From: Simplicispira psychrophila DSM 11588
GTDB taxonomy: Bacteria > Pseudomonadota > Gammaproteobacteria > Burkholderiales > Burkholderiaceae_C
Direction: 5' to 3'
DNA length: 64,000 bases
Assembly (NCBI RefSeq): GCF_000688255.1
Contig: NZ_JHYS01000005.1
Span: 1 to 64,000, forward strand
Shown: one piece after another, positions 45,580 through 54,293 of the stretch
Layout: each line of letters starts with the position of its first letter
Position numbering within the stretch: the stretch's first letter is position 1
The notes under the pieces: model-generated
What the model was told of the DNA's origin: nothing
The model's input: the letters and a program-made list of their open reading frames with translations, nothing else
The model's database searches: none
Made by a program: the position numbers and the translations under genes

Positions 45580-46104
45580 TTATGTGGTCGCCATTTGGCG
45601 GCGCAACCAGCGCATCAGACCCCCCAGGGCGGGGAGTTTTTCATACAGCTCTTCGGCGGCATCCCAGTAATCGCGGTGCAGCGCGACCAAGCCGTGCGCA
45701 TCCAATTGCAAATGGGTGGCGCCGCGGATGAACTGCTCGTTGCACCAGCGTTTGTGGCGCAGGCGAAAGTAAAACTCCCACACCAAAAACGCCTGATCGC
45801 CCTGCACGATGCGCTGGGTGACGACAAAGCGCGGCCGCTCCAGCGTGGCAAACATGTGCTCAAACACGCGCACGATGGCGGGCACGCCTTGGAGGTCGTT
45901 GAACGGGTCTTTGAAGCGCGCGCCGCTGGCATAGCACTGTGCCAACTGGGGCAGCATCTCAGGCGAGAGGCTCTCGTACAGCTGCGCCAGGCGGTGTACC
46001 GCGGCAGCGGTGGTCAACGCCGCCTGGGCGGCTGAAGCCGCTGACACAGTGGCAGAACGAGAAGAAGTCATCGCCATCGTGGCGGTGAGGGTGGTGGAAG
46101 TCAT
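45580..46104 (-). CDS. NTF2-like (SnoaL-type) protein, end of the lipid operon
   Basis: A 174-aa protein. After a low-complexity Ala/Thr/Ser N-terminus, RLAQLYESLSPEMLPQLAQCYASGARFKDPFNDLQGVPAIVRVFEHMFATLERPRFVVTQRIVQGDQAFLVWEF fits the nuclear-transport-factor-2 cone fold, common in small-molecule-binding or isomerase proteins. It starts 3 bp after the SDR gene and is the last gene of the seven-gene minus-strand operon. In related clusters of other proteobacteria a protein of this kind accompanies the FAD, DUF1365 and Cfa-like genes. Substrate unknown. Confidence 0.82.
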   Translation of the reverse strand: MTSTTLTATMAMTSSRSATVSAASAAQAALTTAAAVHRLAQLYESLSPEMLPQLAQCYASGARFKDPFNDLQGVPAIVRVFEHMFATLERPRFVVTQRIVQGDQAFLVWEFYFRLRHKRWCNEQFIRGATHLQLDAHGLVALHRDYWDAAEELYEKLPALGGLMRWLRRQMATT

Positions 46105-46107
46105 GCG

Positions 46108-46890
46108 TCACAAACCTGTCAAGCGGTGCACCAAGGCGAAATACCAGCGGTAGGGCAACACGCGCAGCAGCTTGAGTATCACCGTGAAACGTCGGGGGAA
46201 ATGCATCTCAAAGTCGCCTCGCGCCCAGCCGCGCAGCATGGCTTGGGCCGCCTGGGCAGGGGTGATCAGGGCAGGCATGGGAAATGCGTTCTGTGCCGTC
46301 AGCGGCGTATCGACAAAGCCGGGGCAGACCACGCTGACGCCGACGCCGTGCGGGCGCAGGTCCAAAAACAGCACCTCAGCTAAATTGATCAGGGCGGCTT
46401 TGGTCGGGCCATAGGCCAAACTTTGCGGTAGTCCACGCCAGCCGGCCACGCTGGCGACGAGGCTCAGGTGCGGCGCACGGCCCGCCTTGGCCGCGCCTAA
46501 CAAGGCTGGCACCACAGCGGCCAACACATGCAGCGCGCCAGCCACGTTGACCTGCTGGTGGCGCAGCAGCTCGGGCAGGTCGATGTCGGTGGCGCGCATC
46601 GCTTGGTAGTGGCCGGCGCAGTAGCAGACCAAGTCCAGCGGGCCGTCCGCCAGCAACTGCTGCGCGGCAGTGGCGACAGCGGCGGCATCGGTGGCGTCCA
46701 GCACCAGCGCCTGGCTGCCAGGGTGTTGGCGGGCAAATTCTTCCAGCGGCGCCGGTTGGCGCGCAGACACACACACCTGCGCCCCGCGTGCGTGCAGCGC
46801 CTCGGCCACGGCGCGGCCAATGCCGCTGGAGGCGCCAATCAACCAGACGCGTTGGCCGTGCCAGTCGGTGATGCGGGGGTTCAGGGCCAC
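46108..46890 (-). CDS. SDR family oxidoreductase in the lipid operon
   Basis: A 260-aa short-chain dehydrogenase. The nucleotide site is LIGASSGIGRAVAEAL, the NAG-like strand CYCAGHYQ, and the catalytic Ser...Tyr-x-x-x-Lys is SVAGW...AYGPTKAAL. VSVVCPGFVDTPLT completes the core. The C-terminal end LLRVLPYRWYFALVHRLTG is hydrophobic and may touch the membrane. Four bases separate it from the DUF3833 gene. Confidence 0.9.
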   Translation of the reverse strand: MALNPRITDWHGQRVWLIGASSGIGRAVAEALHARGAQVCVSARQPAPLEEFARQHPGSQALVLDATDAAAVATAAQQLLADGPLDLVCYCAGHYQAMRATDIDLPELLRHQQVNVAGALHVLAAVVPALLGAAKAGRAPHLSLVASVAGWRGLPQSLAYGPTKAALINLAEVLFLDLRPHGVGVSVVCPGFVDTPLTAQNAFPMPALITPAQAAQAMLRGWARGDFEMHFPRRFTVILKLLRVLPYRWYFALVHRLTGL

Positions 46891-46894
46891 GGCG

Positions 46895-47452
46895 TCATTC
46901 CTTGGTGAACGACAGGGTCAGCTCGCCCAGTTGCACACCCCACTTGCTCATGGTGGCGCGGTTGAGCAGCACCTGAGCGTCGATGAGAAACATCCAGTCG
47001 TCCAACTGCACCTCGTAGGTGCTGCCGTCCACCGGCAGGCGCAGGGTGTAGTTCCAGCGAAAGGCGTTGCCGGCGGTCTGGCCCTGGGCCTCACCGACCA
47101 CATCGTCGGCGCGGCCGGTGTAGCGGCCATCGGCGTGTTTGGTCAGGCGCCAAATGCGCCGATCGGTGCTGCCGTCCGAGTAGGTAAAGGCTTCGTCCAG
47201 CACACCTTCATTGCCCTGCCAGTGGCAGTCCATGACGACGGTAAAGCGCCGCGCCACGGCACCGCCGCGCTTTTGGAAGATGCCGTGCGCGCGCACGCGG
47301 CCATTGAAGTACTGGTCCAGCTCCAGCAGCGGGCGCTCCTGGGCGTAGTCGGTGGGCTGGGGGCTGGCACAGCCGGACAAGCCAGCGAGAGCGGCAGCGC
47401 CAGCGACGGCGCTGAGCAGCAGGTGGCGACGTGGGAGAAGGGTGGTATTCAC
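46895..47452 (-). CDS. DUF3833 lipoprotein
   Basis: A 185-aa exported protein from GTG 47452, whose start overlaps the MFS stop by four bases (GTGA). The twin-Arg-like PRRHLLLSAVAGAAALAGLSGC ends in a lipobox with lipidated Cys. The mature part RPLLELDQYFNGRVRAHGIFQKRGGAVARRFTVVMDCHW and FRWNYTLRLPVDGSTYEVQLDDWMFLID matches DUF3833. Family members sit in the same type of lipid/light locus elsewhere; biochemical role unknown. Confidence 0.85.
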   Translation of the reverse strand: MNTTLLPRRHLLLSAVAGAAALAGLSGCASPQPTDYAQERPLLELDQYFNGRVRAHGIFQKRGGAVARRFTVVMDCHWQGNEGVLDEAFTYSDGSTDRRIWRLTKHADGRYTGRADDVVGEAQGQTAGNAFRWNYTLRLPVDGSTYEVQLDDWMFLIDAQVLLNRATMSKWGVQLGELTLSFTKE

Positions 47453-48792
47453 AGCGGCATTCCTTTCAAGGAGGCGGGGCGCTCGGCCCGGTGGATGAAC
47501 AAGCCATACAACAGCGCCGCGGCCAGCAGTTTCAGTGCACAGGGCAGCAACGCATAGGCCCAGGACAAGTGTTCCAAGGCCTGCGCGTCTTGGCTGCCGG
47601 AGACGTAGCCGCCCCATTGCAGCAGCGGCAGCGCCGCGCCAGCGGCCAGCGCCAGATTCAGTTTGGTAGCCAGATTCCACCAGCCCAAATAGGCGCCGTC
47701 GTGCTGGCCTTGGGCGCCTTGGCGCTCGACCAGGCGCGCCAGCAGCGCGCCGGGCACCACCAGATCGGCGCCCAATGCCACGCCCGTCAGCGCGCAAATG
47801 ACGGCAAAGGCCCACACCTGCCCACTGCCCAAGCCCGCCGTCCAGCCAAAGCACAGCACCGCCAGCAGCATGCCGGCCAGCCAAGAGCGCTCCAGGCCAA
47901 AGCGGCGCACGCCGCGCAACCAACCGGGCAGGGACAACGCGCCGCAGACGAAATACAGCACCAGCAGCAGCGCCATCTGCGCCGGGGTGGCCTGCAGCCG
48001 GTCTTGGGCAAAAAACAGCAGCAGTGCAGCAGGGATGGCGCTGGCAATGCCATTGCACAAAAATACCGCCAGCAAACGGCGAAACGCTGGCACCTGCAGC
48101 GGTGCCCACAAGCGGTAGGCCGGCACCTGCCGTGTCGGCGCCATGGCGGGCAGGTGTGGCGGGCGCGGCGCCTGCCACAGTGCCCACCAGCCCAGCAAAA
48201 AAGCCAGCACCAAAGCCAGCAACATGACCGCTGGCCCCCAAGCCACTGACAGTGCACTGGCGGCAATCACCCCGACCAAGCCCAGCCCCTCGCGCCAAGC
48301 GACGATGTGGCTGCGCTGCAGCGTGTCGCCACCCAAGCGCACGCCCCAGGCTTGGTGCGCAATCACCAGCTGGCTGTGCGCCACACTGGTCAATACCAGC
48401 CCCACTACCAGCCACAGCGCCAGCGCCTGGGGTGCTCGCACCGCCGGAAAAAACAAACCTGCCATACCCAGTACCTGCACCAGCGCCGATGCACCGGCCA
48501 GCCACAGCACGGCGCGCGTGGCGCGGTCATACAGCCAGTCGCTCAGGCGCCCCAGCAGCGGCTCGACCACGGCATCCAGCAAGCGCACCGCCATCAGCAG
48601 CGCCCCCACCGTCGCCAGCGACAGCCCGAGCTGGTCGGCGTAGTAATGCGGCAGCACCACATACAGCGGTAACGCCGCAAACGCCAGCGGCAGCCCCAGC
48701 AGCCCATAGCGCAGGCCGGCGCGCCACGGCAAAGGCGCCATGGCAACGTGCGGGGCATCCAGAACCCAGCTATTGACCGGATTTTTAAGCAT
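47449..48792 (-). CDS. MFS transporter in the lipid operon
   Basis: A 447-aa protein with about twelve membrane helices. It belongs to the MFS_2-like group: LRYGLLGLPLAFAALPLYVVLPHYYADQLGLSLATVGALLMAVRLLDAVVEPLLGRLSDW is the typical start with the DxxxDPxxG-like motif. Its substrate may be a lipid or lipid precursor given the context, but this is inference. ATG 48792 lies inside the end of a repeat copy; ATG 48741 (MAPLPWR) is an alternative. Confidence 0.85.
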   Translation of the reverse strand: MLKNPVNSWVLDAPHVAMAPLPWRAGLRYGLLGLPLAFAALPLYVVLPHYYADQLGLSLATVGALLMAVRLLDAVVEPLLGRLSDWLYDRATRAVLWLAGASALVQVLGMAGLFFPAVRAPQALALWLVVGLVLTSVAHSQLVIAHQAWGVRLGGDTLQRSHIVAWREGLGLVGVIAASALSVAWGPAVMLLALVLAFLLGWWALWQAPRPPHLPAMAPTRQVPAYRLWAPLQVPAFRRLLAVFLCNGIASAIPAALLLFFAQDRLQATPAQMALLLVLYFVCGALSLPGWLRGVRRFGLERSWLAGMLLAVLCFGWTAGLGSGQVWAFAVICALTGVALGADLVVPGALLARLVERQGAQGQHDGAYLGWWNLATKLNLALAAGAALPLLQWGGYVSGSQDAQALEHLSWAYALLPCALKLLAAALLYGLFIHRAERPASLKGMPL

Positions 48793-48848
48793 AAACAGGC
48801 TCTAACCCTTTAAATACATGCGCTTATAGCTATCATTTTTTATATTCA
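48791..48848. repeat. Dispersed repeat copy between Cfa-like and MFS genes
   Basis: On the minus strand AAAATGATAGCTATAAGCGC then ATGTATTTAAAGGGTTAGAG, a well-preserved copy inside the operon, in the only sizeable gap between its genes. Confidence 0.7.
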
Positions 48849-50102
48849 ATCTTTCACCAGCGTGTACTGCACCACGTCGATGTTGGCGGTATCAAACGAG
48901 GCTTCGCAGTAGGCGAGGTAAAACTCCCAGGTGCGCTGGAACGCTGGGTCAAAGCCCTGCGCTTGCACTTGGGCGCGCTGCTGGGCAAAGCTGTGGTGCC
49001 AGCGGCGCAGGGTTTCGGCGTAGTCCGGGCCAAAAGAGAAGGCTTGCTCGACGCGCAAACCGGCCTGCTCGGCAGCCGCTTGGAAGCGCGACGGGCTGGG
49101 CAAGCAGCCGCCCGGAAAAATATATTGCTGGATGAAATCGGTGCCGCGCACGTAGCGCTCAAACAGCGCGTCGTCGATGACGATGCTTTGCACGCAGGCG
49201 CGCCCGCCGGGTTTGAGCAGGCGCTGCAGCGCGCCAAAGTAGCTGGGCCAATACGACTGGCCGACGGCCTCGACCATCTCGATGGAGCAAATCGCGTCAT
49301 AAAGGCCGTCAGGGCCAGCGTTGATGTCGCGGTAGTCCTGCAGGCGCAAAACGACCTGCGCGGCCAGCCCAGCTTGATCCGCGCGGCTTTGGGCGTAGGC
49401 CAGTTGTTCGCTCGACAGGGTCACACCGGTGACGTGGGCCTGGAATTCGCCGGCGCCCATCTCCGCCAGCGCGCCCCAGCCACAGCCAATCTCCAGCACG
49501 CGGCTGCCGGGCTGCACACCGGCACTGTGCAAGGCGCGGCGCACTTTGGCGTGTTGCGCTTGCGTCAGGTCGCCCTGCAGGTTGCCCTCAAACCAGGCGG
49601 ACGAGTAGTTCATGCTCGGGTCCAGCCACAGGCGATAAAAGGCGTTGCCCAAGTCGTAGTGCGCGTGGATGTTGCGGCGGCTGCCGGCCCGGGTGTTGCG
49701 GTTGAGCAGATGGCGTAGCTGGTAGGCCAAGCGGCCCCACCAGGCGCCGTAGACCAGCGATTCCAGCGTCTCCCGGTTGGCCATCAAGAGTTTGAGCAGC
49801 TCGGCCAAATGCGGCGTGCTCCAGTCTTGGGCGATATAGCCCTCGGCCAAACCAATGTCGCCGGAGCGCAGCACGGCAGCAAACACGCTCCAGTTGTGCA
49901 GGCGCAGGTTGGCGGTCGGCGTGCTGCCGCTGCCCAGGCGCAGCGTGCGGCCACCCGGCAACTCTAGCAGCAGCGTGCCGTGCTGCAAGCGCTGCAACAA
50001 GCGCACGCCAGCGCGGGCAGCGCGGGGAATATCAGCCAGCAGGTCGGAGGGCAAATCGCTGTGGCGCTCCAGCGCCAATGAAGGAACGGTGGTGGTGTTC
50101 AT
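48846..50102 (-). CDS. Cyclopropane-fatty-acid-synthase-like lipid methyltransferase
   Basis: A 418-aa SAM-dependent enzyme acting on unsaturated acyl chains of membrane phospholipids. AHYDLGNAFYRLWLDPSMNYSSAWF is the Cfa signature, LEIGCGWGALAEMGA the SAM site, CSIEMVEAVGQSYWPSYF the conserved Glu region, and FIQQYIFPGGCLPSPSRF contains the active-site Cys. It is longer than E. coli Cfa (382 aa). In several proteobacteria a Cfa homologue beside DUF1365 and FAD oxidoreductase genes makes methylated or furan fatty acids rather than plain cyclopropanes; that product is possible here but unproven. ATG 50102 begins 8 bp after DUF1365. Confidence 0.9.
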   Translation of the reverse strand: MNTTTVPSLALERHSDLPSDLLADIPRAARAGVRLLQRLQHGTLLLELPGGRTLRLGSGSTPTANLRLHNWSVFAAVLRSGDIGLAEGYIAQDWSTPHLAELLKLLMANRETLESLVYGAWWGRLAYQLRHLLNRNTRAGSRRNIHAHYDLGNAFYRLWLDPSMNYSSAWFEGNLQGDLTQAQHAKVRRALHSAGVQPGSRVLEIGCGWGALAEMGAGEFQAHVTGVTLSSEQLAYAQSRADQAGLAAQVVLRLQDYRDINAGPDGLYDAICSIEMVEAVGQSYWPSYFGALQRLLKPGGRACVQSIVIDDALFERYVRGTDFIQQYIFPGGCLPSPSRFQAAAEQAGLRVEQAFSFGPDYAETLRRWHHSFAQQRAQVQAQGFDPAFQRTWEFYLAYCEASFDTANIDVVQYTLVKD

Positions 50103-50110
50103 GGTTGAGT

Positions 50111-50959
50111 TCAAAGAGGTGGCGAGGAAGGCGGTGCAGAACGGGAAACCGGCTGCGCTGGCGGCGGTGGCTTGGAGTGAAACGGCGCGCGCTTGAGCCA
50201 CAGCCGCAGCGCGTGCCAGTGGATGCGGGCGATGACGGCCAGCGTCAGCAGCGGATAGCGCCACAGGGCGTTGTGGCGGCTGGCGGCCGTCAGCGGTTGC
50301 AAGCGCCCGCCCATGCCGGTCAGCAGCAGCGGACCTTGGTGGTCGTGGTAGTCGATACGCAGGCGCGTGGTTTGCAGCCCCTGCGCGCCGCTGCGCTGAA
50401 ATTCAAAGCGGTAGCTGCCTTCCACCGGGCAAAACGGCGAGACATGGAACACCTTGTCCACCGCGATCTCTTGGCCGTACTGCGGCTGGTCAAGCACGTA
50501 GGTGTGGCGCTCGCCAAAGGTGTTGTTCACCTCGGCGACGATGCTGCGCAGGCTGCCGTCCTTGCGGTGGCAGTACCAAAAACTCACCGGTTTGAAGCTG
50601 TAACCGAGCACGCGCGGGTAACAGTGCAGCCAGATTTCGCCGTCGGCGTCGGTGATGTTTTCGCGCGCCAGCAATTCTTCCAGCCACGCCAGCGCCCCGC
50701 CTTGTTCGGCGCTGCGGCCATCGCCGTGGTCGGTGTCGTAAAAGGCCAGCGCGCCCCAGTGGTTGCACGCCAGCACACCCGCAGCCTCGGGCCGCTGGCG
50801 CAGGCTGCGCATCGGCAGCAGCAAGAAAAAAGTCGGGTAGATAAAGCGGTGCCGCTGCGGGCGCAGCCGGGTGTGCCAGACATGGCCAAAACCGATGTGT
50901 GGCACGGCAGCAACTCCTGCAGTGCCGGTATCGGTGGTGGTGTCGGCGGGCGTGTTCAT
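50111..50959 (-). CDS. DUF1365 family protein
   Basis: A 282-aa protein. GHVWHTRLRPQRHRFIYPTFFLLLPM, LHCYPRVLGYSFKPVSFWYCHRKDGSLRSIVAEVNNTFGERHTYVL and KVFHVSPFCPVEGSYRFEF are DUF1365 hallmarks. It nearly always sits between an FAD-dependent oxidoreductase and a Cfa-like methyltransferase, and is thought to act with them in fatty-acid modification. Its ATG overlaps the oxidoreductase stop by four bases. Confidence 0.9.
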   Translation of the reverse strand: MNTPADTTTDTGTAGVAAVPHIGFGHVWHTRLRPQRHRFIYPTFFLLLPMRSLRQRPEAAGVLACNHWGALAFYDTDHGDGRSAEQGGALAWLEELLARENITDADGEIWLHCYPRVLGYSFKPVSFWYCHRKDGSLRSIVAEVNNTFGERHTYVLDQPQYGQEIAVDKVFHVSPFCPVEGSYRFEFQRSGAQGLQTTRLRIDYHDHQGPLLLTGMGGRLQPLTAASRHNALWRYPLLTLAVIARIHWHALRLWLKRAPFHSKPPPPAQPVSRSAPPSSPPL

Positions 50960-52263
50960 GCCACCTTCTGACGGCGCATCTGCGCCAGCAACAGGTCAGC
51001 CGCGCGGTAGCCCGATTGCAGGCCGTCTTCATGGAAGCCGTAACCGGTCCAGGCACCGCAAAACCAGGTGTCCTGCACGCCCTGCAGCTGCGCCACCTGT
51101 GCCTGGGCGGCGATGGCGCCCCGGTCGAACAGCGGGTGCTCGTAGTCAAACTCGGCCAGCACCTGCGCCGGATCGAGGGCGCGCGCCGGGTTGAGGGAAA
51201 CAATCACCGGCTGGGCAAAAGGCAGCGGCTGCAGGCGGTTGATCCAGTAGTGCAAACACACCCGCGCCGCGCCGCTCTGCGTGCTGGCGGCGCGTTCGTA
51301 GTTCCAGGCGGCCCAGGCGCTGCGCCGGCGCGGCAGCACACGGGCATCGGTGTGCAGCACGGCGCGGTTGGGCTGGTAGCGGATGGCGTCCAGCACCCGG
51401 CCTTCCTGCGCCGTCGGCTGGGCCAGCAGGCGCAGCGCCTGGTCGCTGTGCACGGCCAGCACCACTGCGTCAAAGCGCTCGACCTGCCCGGCGCTGTAAA
51501 TATGCACCCCGGCAGCGTCGCGCACGATGCGCTGCACTGGCGTGGACAGGCGCGCATCGTCCACGCCTTGCAGCAGGTGGTGGACATACTGGCGCGCACC
51601 ACCGGCCACGGTGAACCACTGCGGCCGGTCGCTCACTTGCATCAGCCCGTGGTTGTGGCAAAAGCGGATCATGGTGGCGACCGGAAAGCGCAGCATCTGG
51701 TCGGTCGGGCAGCTCCAGATGCAGCCCAGCATCGGCAGAAAATACCAATCCCGAAATGCCGCACCAAAGCGGTGCTGGTCTAAAAAGTCGCCCAGTGGCT
51801 GATGCAGCGCGGCGTCTTCGCCCGCCTCGGCCAGCGCCGTGCACAGCCGGTTAAAGCGCAGCAGCTCTTGCAACATGCCCCAAAAGCGCGGGCGCAGCAG
51901 GTTGCGTTTTTGCGCGAACACCGTGCGCACACTGGAGCCGCTCCACTCCAGCGCCTGCGCACCCCAAATGCCCGCGCCGGACGCCTGCACAGAAAACGAC
52001 ATATCGGAGCGCACTGTCGGCACGCCCAACTCTGCCAACAAGGCGATCAGACCGGGGTAGGTGCGCTCGTTGAACACCAAAAAGCCGGTATCGACGCCGT
52101 GCGTCACCACTTGGCCGCTGGCATCGGGCAGGCTGACATCGACCGTATGGGTATGGCCGCCAAAATAGCTGCCCGCTTCAAACACCGTGACCCGCGCCTG
52201 TCCACGCAGGCGGTGCGCCGCGGCCAACCCCGAAATCCCTGAACCGATGACTGCAATTTTCAT
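50956..52263 (-). CDS. FAD-dependent amine-oxidase-like oxidoreductase, first gene of lipid operon
   Basis: A 435-aa flavoprotein. The dinucleotide motif is AVIGSGISGLAAAHRL, followed by VTVFEAGSYFGGHTHTVDV. The C-terminal FAD site is DTWFCGAWTGYGFHEDGLQSGYRAADLL. It belongs to the NAD(P)-binding/amine oxidase group related to phytoene and squalene desaturases, fitting a desaturase role on lipid acyl chains (inference). It is driven by the divergent promoter at 52303-52331 and is the first of seven genes. Confidence 0.9.
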   Translation of the reverse strand: MKIAVIGSGISGLAAAHRLRGQARVTVFEAGSYFGGHTHTVDVSLPDASGQVVTHGVDTGFLVFNERTYPGLIALLAELGVPTVRSDMSFSVQASGAGIWGAQALEWSGSSVRTVFAQKRNLLRPRFWGMLQELLRFNRLCTALAEAGEDAALHQPLGDFLDQHRFGAAFRDWYFLPMLGCIWSCPTDQMLRFPVATMIRFCHNHGLMQVSDRPQWFTVAGGARQYVHHLLQGVDDARLSTPVQRIVRDAAGVHIYSAGQVERFDAVVLAVHSDQALRLLAQPTAQEGRVLDAIRYQPNRAVLHTDARVLPRRRSAWAAWNYERAASTQSGAARVCLHYWINRLQPLPFAQPVIVSLNPARALDPAQVLAEFDYEHPLFDRGAIAAQAQVAQLQGVQDTWFCGAWTGYGFHEDGLQSGYRAADLLLAQMRRQKVA

Positions 52264-52295
52264 GAGCTTTGACCTAGAAGCGGTTGAAATTGATT

Positions 52296-52331
52296 AGACA
52301 AAATCATATTTGTCTTAGACAATTTACGCAA
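52296..52331 (-). promoter_or_regulatory. Promoter with palindromic operator between -35 and -10 of the lipid operon
   Basis: On the minus strand TTGCGT (52331-52326), a 17-bp spacer, and TATGAT (52308-52303) form a good sigma-70 promoter. The spacer contains a perfect 13-bp palindrome TTGTCT-A-AGACAA (52310-52322). A third half-site, AGACAAA at 52296-52302, pairs with the middle one around the -10. MerR-type regulators bind spacers in this way; the divergent MerR/B12 gene starts 20 bases away. A weaker plus-strand promoter (TTGAAA at 52284, 17 bp, TATTTG) would make the site autoregulatory. Confidence 0.65.
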
Positions 52332-52350
52332 TGCCAATTTTTTGTCCCAC

Positions 52351-53346
52351 ATGCTGATGGATAACCCTGCGCACCTCCCCCCTATGCCCGCCCCTGCTAT
52401 GCCACCGGAAAGTGCGGCCTTGTCGATTGCCGCCGTCGAGCGCGAAACCGGCGTGGCCAAAGACACGCTGCGCGTGTGGGAGAAGCGCTATGGCTTTCCC
52501 GCGCCGCTGCGCGATGCGGCGGGCGACCGCATGTACCCCATGGCACAAGTGCTGCAACTCAAGCTGATTCGGCGCCTGCTGGACGCCGGCATGCGCCCCG
52601 GCAAGGTGGTCGGGCTGGACAACGACGCCCTGCAAGCGCTGCTGGATCCCGCCACCCCAGAAAGTGCAACCCAACCAACACCGCCGCAGGCGGGGGATGC
52701 GCCGCAGGTGCCGGCGCTGCTGGACGCCATTGCGGCACACGACCCGCAGGCACTGCGCCACGCGCTGCTGCAAGCGCAGTGGCGCAGGGGCTTGGCGCAT
52801 TTCGTCACCGAAGTGGTGGCGCCGCTGACCACCGCCGTCGGCGATGCCTGGGCGCAGGGGCGCTTTGAGATCTTTGAAGAGCACCTGTACACCGAGGTCA
52901 TCACCGGCGTGCTGCGCTCGGCGATTGCCACGCTGGCCATGCCGCCGGCATCACAGGGAGTGCTGGGGCCGCGCGTGCTGCTGACCACCGTGCAGCGCGA
53001 GCCGCACGGCCTGGGGTTGCTGATGCTCGAAGCGCTGCTGGCGCTGGAGGGCTGCACCTGCATCTCGCTGGGCACGCAAACGCCGCTCGGCGACATCGTG
53101 CAAGCGGCGCAAGCACACCGCGCCGATGTCGTGGCGCTGAGTTTTACCAATCTGCAAAGCGGCCCGGTGGTGCTGACCCAACTGCACGAACTGCGCCGCC
53201 AGCTGCCCCCAGAGCGGGCCCTGTGGGTGGGCGGCGCGTGCAGCGCGCTGTACCAAAAACCGCTGCCCGGCATCACCGCCGTACAGGGCTTGTCACAACT
53301 GGCACCCTGGGTGGCGCAATGGCGCTACGACAACGCCGCCCGGTGA
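52351..53346 (+). CDS. MerR family regulator with B12-binding-type sensor (LitR/CarH-like)
   Basis: About 331 aa. The N-terminal winged helix, LSIAAVERETGVAKDTLRVWEKRYGFPAPLRDAAGDRMYP, is MerR. The middle four-helix segment has FEIFEEHLYTEVITGVLRSAI with His178, and the C-terminal Rossmann part has TTVQREPHGLGLLMLEALLALEG with His219, then CISLGTQTPLGDIV. CarH/LitR photoreceptors have this layout and bind adenosylcobalamin through such a His. A class II LitR without B12 is also possible. It would repress the divergent lipid operon in the dark (inference). TTG 52342 and ATG 52384 are alternative starts; no clear ribosome site at any. Confidence 0.85.
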   Translation: MLMDNPAHLPPMPAPAMPPESAALSIAAVERETGVAKDTLRVWEKRYGFPAPLRDAAGDRMYPMAQVLQLKLIRRLLDAGMRPGKVVGLDNDALQALLDPATPESATQPTPPQAGDAPQVPALLDAIAAHDPQALRHALLQAQWRRGLAHFVTEVVAPLTTAVGDAWAQGRFEIFEEHLYTEVITGVLRSAIATLAMPPASQGVLGPRVLLTTVQREPHGLGLLMLEALLALEGCTCISLGTQTPLGDIVQAAQAHRADVVALSFTNLQSGPVVLTQLHELRRQLPPERALWVGGACSALYQKPLPGITAVQGLSQLAPWVAQWRYDNAAR

Positions 53347-53349
53347 CCC

Positions 53350-53538
53350 ATGCACAAGAAAAACCACCTCCCGGAAAAACTGTGCCAACACTGCGACCGC
53401 CCTTTTACTTGGCGCAAAAAATGGGCCAGAGATTGGGAGCAAGTGCGCTACTGCTCTGAACGCTGCCGGCGCCAACACCCACCGACCCAGGCAGTGCCAA
53501 CAACGGCCTACATAGCGACCCGCAAGCCCGATTTTTGA
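53350..53538 (+). CDS. DUF2256 small zinc-ribbon protein
   Basis: A 62-aa protein: [20 protein letters not shown], then [21 protein letters not shown]. Two CxxC-type pairs suggest a zinc ribbon. DUF2256 proteins are commonly near photolyase or cryptochrome-like genes and stress-response loci. The ATG is 3 bp after the MerR stop, so they are probably co-transcribed. Function unknown. Confidence 0.88.
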   Translation: MHKKNHLPEKLCQHCDRPFTWRKKWARDWEQVRYCSERCRRQHPPTQAVPTTAYIATRKPDF

Positions 53539-53551
53539 CAGGAGACCCCCG

Positions 53552-54259
53552 ATGCAATCACTCCCACCGGGCTATCGCGCCCTCGTCATCGGTGCCTCTG
53601 GCGCCATCGGCGCCGCCATGCTCCAGCAACTGCAAGCCGACCCGCGCTGCAGCCAAGTACTGGCGCTGGGCCGCAGTAGCACGCCGCCCATCGACTTTGC
53701 CGAGGAAGCCAGCATTGCCGCCGCCGCCGAATACGTGCGCAGCCAAGCCGACTTTGCGCCGCTGCATTTGCTGGTGGTGGCGACCGGGATGTTGCACAGC
53801 CCCAGCGCTGGGCCAGAAAAGCGCTTGAGCCAGCTGAACTACGCGCACCTGATGGCCAGTTTCACCACCAACACCTTTGGCCCGGCGCTGGTGCTGGCGC
53901 ACTTTGCGCCGCTGCTGGCGCCGCAAGAACGCAGCCTGTGCGCGGTGCTGTCCGCCAAAGTCGGCAGCATTGGCGACAACCGCCTGGGCGGCTGGTACAG
54001 CTACCGCGCCTCCAAGGCGGCGCTGAACATGCTCATCAAAACCGCCGCCATCGAACTGGCGCGCACGCATCCCAAAACGGTGTTGGCCGCACTGCACCCC
54101 GGTACGGTGGACTCGCCCTTGTCGGCGCCGTTTCGCGGCGCCGAGATCGGCCGGCCCGCAGTGGCGGCAGCCGCCGATTTGCTGGGCGTGCTGGACAGCT
54201 TGGGCGCAGAAGACTCGGGCAGCTTCTGTGCTTACGACGGCCAGCGTTTGCCGTGGTAA
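53552..54259 (+). CDS. SDR family protein (C-factor-like)
   Basis: A 235-aa short-chain dehydrogenase. ALVIGASGAIGAAMLQQL is the nucleotide site; LLVVATGM, SAKVGSIGDNRLGGWYSYRASKAALNMLIKTAAIEL contains Ser and the YxxxK pair; LAALHPGTVDSPLSAPF closes the core. This is the C-factor/CsgA-like group. It is 13 bp after the DUF2256 gene, with GGAGACC upstream as ribosome site. Part of the MerR transcription unit. Confidence 0.9.
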   Translation: MQSLPPGYRALVIGASGAIGAAMLQQLQADPRCSQVLALGRSSTPPIDFAEEASIAAAAEYVRSQADFAPLHLLVVATGMLHSPSAGPEKRLSQLNYAHLMASFTTNTFGPALVLAHFAPLLAPQERSLCAVLSAKVGSIGDNRLGGWYSYRASKAALNMLIKTAAIELARTHPKTVLAALHPGTVDSPLSAPFRGAEIGRPAVAAAADLLGVLDSLGAEDSGSFCAYDGQRLPW

Positions 54260-54293
54260 ACCCCTGTTTGCGCTTGATACAAGGAGAAAAACC

